10,428 bases of DNA, taken from the NCBI GenBank assembly GCA_026770585.1, contig MU647061.1, forward strand, positions 9,519 through 19,946, written 5' to 3'. This DNA is from Baffinella frigidus (Eukaryota; Cryptophyceae; Cryptomonadales; Baffinellaceae). This document shows, one piece after another, positions 5,831 through 10,428 of the stretch (position 1 is the stretch's first letter; every line of letters starts with the position of its first letter). Below the pieces are notes generated by a model, which was not told the DNA's origin, did no database searches, and was given only the letters and a program-made list of their open reading frames with translations. The translations under genes were made by a program, and so were the position numbers.

Positions 5831-5936
5831 CAAATTGGATCTTTTCGTGGGTGGATTTTCAAGGGAATGTACTGGAATCGCAGTATATTTCCTTGAAACG
5901 CCCCCACCAACCCTCACGGAAGGACCAAATCGAATG
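5831..5936. mobile_element. Imperfect hairpin element inside intron 2
   Basis: The core stem pairs TTTCAAGGGAATGTACTG (5857-5874) with CAGTATATTTCCTTGAAA (5881-5898), 16 of 18 matching, with a six-base loop. The pairing extends outward with gaps from CAAATTGGATC..GTGGGTGG to CCCCCACC..GGACCAAATCG. A TCAAGGGAA motif also occurs in the element at 4861-5021 and near 607, so these may be relatives. Confidence 0.65.
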
Positions 5937-5999
5937 ATTTCGACCTGTTCCCACAAGTTGATTTTGTACCAAGATTGGGACTTGAGTAAACACAGACCT

Positions 6000-6155
6000 T
6001 CCCAGGTAAGGAAGGGTCGCCACCGGACCGGACTGAGAGATCGATAATTTGCTGCCAAACAACCAGCATCAGCGCCGCACATGCCACGCCACGCATTGTG
6101 TCACTACTGTACCCCGTGTCGGCCGCTCATACGAGCATTTCCCGGATGGGTTCTA
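6000..6155. repeat. Introner-like fragment followed by inverted copy of 1796-1928
   Basis: Positions 6000-6033 (minus: GTCCGGTGGCGACCCTTCCT then TACCTGGG) are another copy of the intron-end sequence, without the exon border. From about 6032 to 6155 the plus strand matches the reverse complement of 1796-1928. No coding potential is recognised. Confidence 0.7.
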
Positions 6156-6159
6156 ACTC

Positions 6160-6318
6160 CGCCTTTATCTCAGAAAACGAGTTCTAAAACTCGTTTTCTT
6201 AAGTCAATTCCTCTACAAATTTGTCAACTTATGCGGAGAGTAAAGAATAAGTTGACGAATTTGTAGGGGAATTGACTTAAGAAAACGAGTTTTAGAACTC
6301 GTTTTCTGAGATACGCCT
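6160..6318. mobile_element. Near-perfect 66-bp inverted-repeat element with target duplication
   Basis: The arms 6166-6231 and 6248-6313 differ at only two of 66 positions and leave a 16-base loop. Each arm contains its own palindrome, AAAACGAGTT and AACTCGTTTT, so the element can form cruciform side arms. CGCCT flanks both ends (6160-6164 and 6314-6318), consistent with a 5-bp target duplication. Such similar arms suggest a recent insertion. It lies in intron 2 and would fold strongly in the pre-mRNA. Confidence 0.9.
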
Positions 6319-6324
6319 CCTACA

Positions 6325-6377
6325 CCGGACCGGACACGCCTTCGCACGAGGAGGGTGGGCGGGGGGGTTACGTTGTG
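6325..6377 (-). other. Introner-like unit, donor half, with exon-2 border
   Basis: The minus strand reads CCACAAC, then GTAACCCCCCCGCCCACCCT and CGAAGGCGTGTCCGGTCCGG. It matches the exon 2 end and intron 2 start at 6670-6621 and then continues into the middle part seen in intron 1. With 6618-6670 it forms direct repeats on either side of the telomere-like block 6378-6617. Confidence 0.75.
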
Positions 6378-6617
6378 GGGTACTTTATTGTTGTGTCGGG
6401 TTAGGCTTTAGGGATAGGGTTGAGGGTGTGGGGTTCGGGGTTGAGGGTTTGGGGGTTGGGGGTTGGGGCTCAAGGTTTAGGGCTTGGGGCTCAGGGATGT
6501 GGAGTTGAGCTGTCCTGCGCCGGTATGGTGCGTGAGGGCTAGCGAGAGAGAGACCGATATTACTACCAACACGGCCTGACACCATGTATGCACCCCCACC
6601 AAGGCTATGGTTGAGCG
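6378..6617 (+). repeat. Second telomere-like block with GA tract and conserved tail
   Basis: GGGTTAGGCTTTAGGGATAG and following TTGAGGG, TTTGGGGG, TTTAGGG variants cover 6397-6500. The GGCTAGCGAGAGAGAGACCG tail and CCAACACGGCC segment at 6537-6580 correspond to 335-360 and 480-510 in the first block. The block stands inside intron 2 of the metacaspase and is bracketed by copies of the exon 2-intron 2 junction. Confidence 0.8.
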
Positions 6618-6660
6618 GGGCCATCGCACGGGAGGGTGGGCGAGGAGGCGGGGGGGTTAC

Positions 6661-6714
6661 GTTGTGCACGTCCGCAGAAGTCTGATCGTCCTTGCAGCCG
6701 GAGAACATGATCAC
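6661..6714 (-). CDS. Metacaspase exon 2, start of the p10 part
   Basis: The exon encodes 18 residues, VIMFSGCKDDQTSADVHN. This is the strongly conserved SGC.DDQTSAD motif of metacaspases, the first strand of p10 whose acidic residues shape the S1 pocket for Arg/Lys. Splice sites are clear: acceptor CTGCTCGCAG before 6714, and donor AAC|GTAACC after 6661. Length is 54 nt, phase 0 at both ends, joining exon 3 as SADVHN-VASFGLP, which reads as a normal p10 sequence. No p20 sequence lies between exon 1 and this exon, which argues for the permuted, p10-first type III arrangement. Confidence 0.85.
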
Positions 6715-6800
6715 CTGCGAGCAGTCCCAGGCGCGGCACGGTCACCAACGGACCGGACATGCCATCGAAGGGGGGGGGGGGCGAGGAGGGGGGTGCTCAC
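6715..6800 (-). other. Intron 1 (86 nt), complete introner-like unit
   Basis: The intron runs from GTGAGCACCCC to GACTGCTCGCAG on the minus strand. Its first part (CTCCTCGCCC...CGATGGCATGTCCGG) matches the start of intron 2, and its last part (CCTGGGACTGCTCGCAG) matches the end of intron 2. It is therefore the only complete short copy of a unit whose parts are scattered through 5.2-6.8 kb. GTGA occurs both at the donor and directly after the acceptor, as a short direct repeat would. Confidence 0.8.
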
Positions 6801-7088
6801 GTCGGCAGGGATGACTTGTGCAGCCGTGCTGCCGAATGCGGCGCGGCTCCCGTTGGGGTCAGGAGCGGGGGGCGCCTCGCCGCTGCTGAACATCGCCATC
6901 AGCTCGGGGTTGGCCAGCATCCCGGACATCATACCCCCCATCATACCCATCATCCCGCCCCCTTCATCGCCCCCCCCCGTGGCTGCGGCCCGCATGTGCT
7001 CCTGGTCCGGCAAGCCGTCCACCTTGTACTTGTCACCAGCGTCTTCGGCCTTGGGGGCCAGCCCCATGCACTGCATACAGGCATCCAT
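6801..7088 (-). CDS. Metacaspase exon 1, N-terminus and Gly/Met-rich linker
   Basis: The exon gives 96 codons from ATG at 7088 to GAC before the donor GTGAGC. It starts MDACMQCMGLAPK, a short CxxC segment, followed by an acidic-basic stretch, a Gly/Met-rich run at residues 38-58 (GGGMMGMMGGMMSGM), NPELMAMF at 60-67, and a Pro/Ala linker. The end, FGSTAAQVIPAD, leads into VIMFSGC of exon 2 as metacaspases usually do before p10. The start is supported by two other copies of the same N-terminus with Met in the same place (8931, 9510). No catalytic p20 residues are present. The Gly/Met run may be flexible; its function is unknown. The large plus-strand frame opposite is an antisense shadow. Confidence 0.75.
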
Positions 7089-7260
7089 GTTGGTCTGTCG
7101 AGTTTTTCTTCGGAGGAAGAGGAGAGAGAGAGGAGGAGGGACAGGAGGGACGACGTTCGACGACGGGACGCAGAGGATTTTAAAAATGATCCGATTTTTC
7201 GAGATTTTTTTCTTTTTCCGGGCCCGCCTCCGGAGGATCGGAAACTCCATATGGGGGGGT
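7089..7260 (-). promoter_or_regulatory. Upstream region of exon 1 with shared GC box
   Basis: GAGGCGGGCCCGGAAAAAG lies at about 7213-7230 (minus), followed by A-rich sequence and a purine/pyrimidine-rich stretch to the start codon. The same GGCGRGCCCGG then A-rich layout stands 37-41 bases upstream of the other two N-terminal copies (9547-9556, 8971-8982). Conservation with all three start codons suggests a promoter or 5' untranslated element copied with the exon. No TATA box is evident. Confidence 0.45.
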
Positions 7261-7430
7261 TTTCCTTATGGGTAGGATCCTAGTGGCAGTTTCTTGGGCA
7301 GGAAAAATCTGGTGCAGAACCCAGACGTTTTCCTAACCTCGCCTCAATTCTTGCACCGTGCATTCTCACTTTCGAATAAAGTCAATAAGTGTCAATAAGT
7401 GGGGATAATCAGGTTATTTGCCCCATTCTA
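7261..7430. other. No gene seen; weak similarity to 8380-8460
   Basis: TGGCAGTTTCT, CTGGTGCAGA.CC and TTTTCCTAACC occur here in the same order as at 8380-8455, so the two stretches are diverged copies. GTCAATAAGT is repeated directly at 7381-7400. Confidence 0.5.
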
Positions 7431-7620
7431 CCCCAAACCGCCCTGTATCCCCTCCTCACGAGCCTCTGCACTGGAGAGCTAAACGCGATCCGAGAGCAAA
7501 AATGCTTTCTCTGCAGTCCTTTCTACGGAAGGGCGTGTCGTTGGGCTATGTTGGGAGCATTTAAAACCTAAAGGACCTAAAGGACCTAAAGGACCATTTT
7601 CGTAAAGGACCTAAAGGACG
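7431..7620 (+). repeat. Dispersed repeat copy A, ending in CCTAAAGGA repeats
   Basis: CCTGTATCCCCTCCTCACGA through GCAAAAATGCTTTCTCTGCA and TTCTACGGAAGGGCGTGTCG matches copies B (from 7812) and C (from 8125). The copy ends in several units of CCTAAAGGA (7566-7618). Translations of the three copies are not held in one frame, so it is treated as non-coding. Confidence 0.85.
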
Positions 7621-7687
7621 AAAAGTCTGTGTTGGTTGGGGCTCCTACGAGCCTGATCTCATCTCACCCCCCCACACAATCCCTCTC

Positions 7688-7980
7688 ACCTTGTGGGGTA
7701 TCCGTGCCTGGAGCTCTTATACTTCAGCCATGGGATACCATGAGCCTCATAAAGGCTGACTTGGGTTCGGTGTGTGTGTGAGAGCGCGTTCCTCTTTGAG
7801 ACCTTCACACACCCCAACAGAGCCACCCTGTATCCCCTCTTCACGAGCCTGTGCACTGGAGAGCGAAACGCGATCCGAAAGCAAAAATGCTTTCCCTGCA
7901 GTCCTTTCTACGGAAGGGCGTGTCGTTGGGCTATGTTGGGCGAAATTAAAACCTAAAGGACCTAAAAGGCCTAAAGAATA
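7688..7980 (+). repeat. Dispersed repeat copy B
   Basis: Homology with copy C covers the whole stretch from GGGGTATCCGTG (7695) through CATGGGATACCATGAGCCTC, the GTGTGTGTG tract and the part shared with copy A, ending AAAACCTAAAGGACCTAAAA. Matching points are 313 bp apart in B and C and 385 bp apart in A and B. Short open frames on both strands are not conserved between copies as proteins. Confidence 0.85.
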
Positions 7981-8002
7981 AAGACCTTCTGGAATCTTGT
8001 TT

Positions 8003-8290
8003 CCTCTGGGGTATCCGTGGTTGACTCTCATATGCTCCAACCATGGGATATCATGAGCCTCAGAACGGCTGACTTGGGTTTGGTGTGTGTGCGAGCCTGT
8101 ACCTTTTTGGTCTCAACTCAAACACCCCAACAGAGCCACTCTGTATCCCCTCTTCACGAGTTTCTGCACTGGAGAGCGAAACGCGATCCAAAAGCAAAAA
8201 TGCTTTCTCTGCAGATCTTTTCCACGGGAGGGCGTGTCGTTGGGCCATGTTGGGCGAAATTAAAACCTAAAGGACCTAAAGGCCCCATTT
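8003..8290 (+). repeat. Dispersed repeat copy C
   Basis: The copy repeats the order of B at 313 bp distance: GGGGTATCCGTGG (8008), CCATGGGATATCATGAGCCT, CCCCAACAGAGCCACTCTGT and TTAAAACCTAAAGGACCTAA. One 165-codon frame runs through and past it, but nothing in the translation is recognised and indels break the frame relative to copy B. Confidence 0.85.
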
Positions 8291-8452
8291 TCCCCCCATT
8301 CGTTGGGCAAATTAATTTGCCAAACCCACAGAGGGCTCAGGAAAAACCTCTAAAGGACCTAAAGCATGCCTGGGTAGTGGCAGTTTCTGGGTCACCCACT
8401 ACCGCTCGTACCGGCGCTCTCGCTGGTGCAGACCCAAAATGCTTTCCTAACC

Positions 8453-8703
8453 TTTTCTACGGAACCAGGTCAATTGTGCGCCTATGGTGGGAGGTAAAAG
8501 GGCAGCAAATGTGAGTTTCCGTTACCTTGTCCGTAGGAGCCCCCCTGTGTCCCTACGGATTGCCTACCGTAGGGTTCTAGGTCTTATCGCTTATGGGTCA
8601 GTCAAAATCCCTTCGAAGTCCGCTGTGTGTGGGGGCAAACCTGAAAAGCAGATATTTTCTACGGAACCAGGTCAATTGTGCGCCTACGGTGGGAGGTAAA
8701 AGG
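8453..8703 (+). repeat. 49-bp direct repeat, 202 bp apart, with an intervening hairpin
   Basis: TTTTCTACGGAACCAGGTCA and the following 29 bases occur at 8453-8501 and 8655-8703 with one difference (TATGG / TACGG). Between them CCCTACGG and CCGTAGGG at 8551-8574 form a stem around ATTGCCTA. CCTAAAGGA-type units follow the second copy, at 8703-8723, as they do for copies A-C. No gene is recognised. Confidence 0.85.
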
Positions 8704-8773
8704 ACCTGAAGGACCTAAAGGACAGGTTTTCCACATTTTCTGTCCTTGTCTGAGACGTGTCACCAAAAACAGA

Positions 8774-8820
8774 GACCACTTTCTCGAAACAGCTTTGAAA
8801 GTTGCCGCAAGAAAGTGGTC
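8774..8820. repeat. Hairpin
   Basis: GACCACTTTCT at 8774-8784 and AGAAAGTGGTC at 8810-8820 are perfect 11-bp inverted repeats with a 25-base loop. It lies downstream of the N-terminal exon copy at 8893-8931 on the minus strand. It could be a small element; there is no evidence for a terminator role. Confidence 0.5.
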
Positions 8821-8892
8821 AGCCTCAGTTTCATAACAGTTTCCCCTAAAACTTGAACGCTTAAACACTCAAGGTTCATTATTAAATCTGAC

Positions 8893-8931
8893 CTTTGGCG
8901 ACAGCCCCAGGCACTGCGTGCAGGCATACAT
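8893..8931 (-). pseudogene. N-terminal exon copy (MYACTQCLGLSPK)
   Basis: The minus strand gives ATG at 8931 and 13 codons, MYACTQCLGLSPK, closely matching the start of exon 1 (MDACMQCMGLAPK), then AAAG|GTCAGA, a fair donor. After that the sequence is AT-rich and unrelated. The upstream GC box GCAGGCGAGCCCGGT (8971-8985) matches those of the other two copies. It could be an isolated duplicated first exon or an alternative first exon of the metacaspase 2 kb downstream. Confidence 0.55.
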
Positions 8932-9035
8932 GGAAAATCCTTTGCACTTTTAATTTTGACTTTTGCTTTCACCGGGCTCGCCTGCGACCTCGGGAGGGGG
9001 AGATCAGGTTTTTTGCCCATGAACCACCACCAGGG

Positions 9036-9475
9036 AAACCCTGAACCCTGAACCCTACTCCCTCCAAGTTGACCCCGACACCCTGATTGAACCGTGACAA
9101 TGCAACTTGTAAAACAATGAATTTTGAACCGTAAAACGTGTAAAACTATGAATTCTGAGCCGTGAAATAATAAAATCTCAACCATGAAACCTGAATCCTG
9201 TACCCTAAACACAACACTAAATTCAAATCGTTTAACACTAAACCTTGAGTCGTGAAACCTGAACCTGACGCCTGAACCCCTCAAATATAAACCCAGACCC
9301 CTGAATATTAAATCCCAGACGCAAAGCCAAATTCTTATCAACACTCATTGATGAAACCTCAAAAATTAAACTGTTAACTCTCAAACCTACACCCCAAATC
9401 TTGAACCCCAATCCCCAGAAATAACCCCTGGAAATAAACCTGAAACTTATCCAAGAAACTCTGAACCTTGAGAGG
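9036..9475 (-). repeat. Highly degenerate C-strand telomere-like block
   Basis: CCCTGAACCCTGAACCCTAC near 9039 is a clear CCCTRAA run. It grades into AT-rich variants such as TGAAACCTGAATCC, TACCCTAAACAC, TTAACACTAAACCTTGAG and CCTGAACCCC up to about 9470, with spacing near 7-14 bases. The polarity is opposite to the blocks at 1-310 and 6397-6500. A long minus-strand frame (9344-8760) made of this material is low complexity and rejected as a gene. Confidence 0.65.
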
Positions 9476-9510
9476 GGCTGCAGCCCCAAGCACTGCATAC
9501 ACTGATCCAT
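9467..9510 (-). pseudogene. N-terminal exon copy (MDQCMQCLGLQPLS)
   Basis: The minus strand has ACCATGG at the start (ATG at 9510) and reads MDQCMQCLGLQPLS, then CAAG|GTTCAG, a weak donor, and enters the telomere-like block. TGCATACA/ACTGCATAC on the plus strand and the upstream GGCGGGCCCGGAG with an A9 run tie it to exon 1 and its leader. The spacing of the GC box from ATG (about 40) equals that of the 8931 copy. Confidence 0.55.
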
Positions 9511-9587
9511 GGTAGCAGACCAATCCTTCACAGGATTTTTTTTTCTCCGGGCCCGCCTTCGACTTGGTTGGCTTTCATGTCGTTGAG

Positions 9588-10050
9588 GTTCTTCGAACTC
9601 CCAACATAGGCGGATACTGGAACTTATCTGCTAAAACCCCAAAGGCCCGCAGCCTTTTGTTCCATCACCTGATCACTAGCTTGGCCCCTGAGGCCTGAGT
9701 TCATTGACCCTTCACATCAGTCGACTTGAGGCTCGCGACCTGGCCCATGGCCGAGGCTCGCTACCTGTCTGACCAAGGCTCACAGCCCCAGTTAATCTGG
9801 GCTCCTCATTTGAGGAGACCGGAAGTGGATGTCCCTATTTTGTGGTTCAAAGGAAGCACGGCCTTTCTGCAGGATAAGTTTAATCTCCATAGAAGTATTA
9901 ATTAATTGCTGTTGGCAAAACGAAATTTACTACACAACTGCTTTACTATTACAAATCGTGCAGTAAATTTCGTTGCGCCAAAAGCAATTAATTAATACTT
10001 GTATGGAGATTAAGTTCCGGTGTCCGCCTATGTTGGAAGCTCGAAGAACC
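9588..10050. mobile_element. 460-bp inverted-repeat element with a nested insertion
   Basis: The left arm GTTCTTCGAACTCCCAACAT (9588) on through GGCGGATACTGGAACTTATC matches the reverse complement of the right arm (GTTCTTCGAGCTTCCAACAT, reading from 10048 backward). The right arm is split by the element at 9881-10010. The interior contains short repeats (GAGGCTCGCGACCTG, GAGGCTCGCTACCTG) but no recognisable protein. A solo uninterrupted end is at 1383-1440. Confidence 0.8.
9881..10010. mobile_element. MITE-like element nested in the arm of 9588-10050
   Basis: TAATCTCCATAGAAGTATTA and the right side (reverse complement ATCTCCATACAAGTATTA) form arms of more than 50 bp, continuing through AATTAATTGCT and AACGAAATTTACTACACA with few mismatches. 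TAAGTT flanks both ends (9875-9880 and 10011-10016), while the unoccupied arm at 1383-1440 has a single copy, so the insertion and its duplication are directly visible. The ACGAAATTTACTACACA motif links it to the element at 2971-3090. Confidence 0.9.
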
Positions 10051-10408
10051 TAAAGGACCTAACGGACAAATCCGTCAAATCTTGGCGTGAAAACGGTCAA
10101 TACCCAGTGCCCAGCTTAAAACGGAGAACCTAGCAAATCATGTGAGCCTCGGTCGGACAGGTGATGAGCCTCGATGGTTGACTAATGAAGGTATCGTAGA
10201 TCTCGCTCGTGGTTGGGCCTGGGCCGGCGCGGCCTCTCTCCTCCTAAGCGGGGTCTCAAATCAGCATACTCATAACACTCAGAGTAATGAGGCATGAGGC
10301 AGAGATGGGATCAGTCGGAGCTCCGGAACCCCCACCCTTAGGTGAGGGTTCCGGAAAACGCCTCACCTTGCTTTCTGGCGTGTAGCGGTCGCGTTCGACA
10401 CTTTTTAA
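10051..10408. other. No gene seen; one strong hairpin
   Basis: CCTAAAGGACCTAACGGAC at 10049-10067 continues the CCTAAAGGA motif. GTGAGCCTCGGTCGGACAGG at 10141-10160 is an inverted match to 9762-9785. A stem, CCGGAACCC.CACC and GGTG.GGGTTCCGG around CTTA, lies at 10323-10354. It could be a structured RNA or element end, but no gene context supports a terminator. Confidence 0.5.
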
Positions 10409-10428
10409 CCCCCCCCCCCCCCCCCCCC
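10409..10428 (+). repeat. Run of 20 C at the window edge
   Basis: The window ends in 20 consecutive C. G/C homopolymers of 8-14 bases are common elsewhere here, but this one is longest and at the very edge, so its true length may be unresolved or it may be a sequencing end artefact. Confidence 0.7.

Noticed and set aside
6607-7283. Long plus-strand frames (222 and 174 codons)
   Set aside because: They lie opposite metacaspase exons 1 and 2 and reflect the G/C-rich antisense; the translations are low complexity.
7747-8514. Conserved short frames in repeat copies B and C as a gene family
   Set aside because: The similarity is at DNA level; the copies differ by indels that change frame, and no protein motif is conserved.
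8760-9344. 194-codon minus-strand frame
   Set aside because: It is made largely of degenerate telomere-like units, giving repeated FRVQDSGF-like residues, and overlaps the N-terminal exon copy in another register.

Overview
This is eukaryotic nuclear DNA, most likely from a unicellular alga, and most of it is repeats. The evidence is TTTAGGG-type telomere-like tracts, GT-AG introns, long perfect inverted repeats of MITE type, microsatellites, and no bacterial-style gene packing. The one recognisable gene, on the minus strand, is a metacaspase-like peptidase split into small exons. The TTTAGGG unit and the apparent domain order (p10 part before p20 part, as in type III metacaspases of heterokont, haptophyte and cryptophyte algae) suggest an alga with a secondary plastid, cryptophyte-like or similar. 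That placement is inference and weak.

Metacaspase exons, read on the minus strand from right to left: exon 1 (7088-6801, start codon, MxxCMQC N-terminus and Gly/Met-rich linker); exon 2 (6714-6661, SGCKDDQTSADV motif of the p10 part); exon 3 (5220-5062, rest of p10); exon 4 (3270-3226, VPQLASS, end of p10); and a p20-start exon (1767-1689, KALMVGINYVGHK, first beta strand of the caspase fold). Exons 1-4 all have lengths divisible by three and all join in phase 0. No exon with the catalytic His or Cys is visible, so the gene is either broken or continues beyond the left edge. Almost every exon also has one or more decayed copies nearby: two extra N-terminal exons (8931, 9510), three extra exon-3 starts (5495, 5658, 5776), several exon-4 copies (2583-3592), and a second p20-start exon (1240-1295).

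The introns are the other notable feature. Intron 1 (86 nt) matches the two ends of intron 2, and pieces of the same sequence recur about nine times between 5.2 and 6.8 kb, which suggests introner-like or duplicated intron units. Intron 2 (1.44 kb) also carries a telomere-like block, a 148-bp hairpin element and other repeats. Introns 3 and 4 are filled with hairpin elements and tandem repeats.

Layout: 1-545 TTTAGGG tract and GA microsatellite; 585-1005 small repeats including an exact 90-bp duplication; 1238-1925 p20-start exons; 1929-2579 three copies of a CTAGCTCTGT-ended element; 2583-3597 decayed and intact last-p10 exons with two inserted hairpin elements; 3591-4214 a 62-bp G12 tandem array with two inserted hairpins; 4215-5061 intergenic or intronic with a fourth CTAGCTCTGT element; 5062-7088 exons 3 to 1; 7089-8750 non-coding repeats including three copies of a roughly 150-310 bp unit; 8760-9560 two N-terminal exon copies and a degenerate C-strand telomere-like block; 9588-10050 a 460-bp inverted-repeat element with a second element nested in one arm; 10051-10428 no gene, a strong hairpin and a terminal run of 20 C. 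Most long reading frames here are low-complexity, repeat or antisense artefacts.
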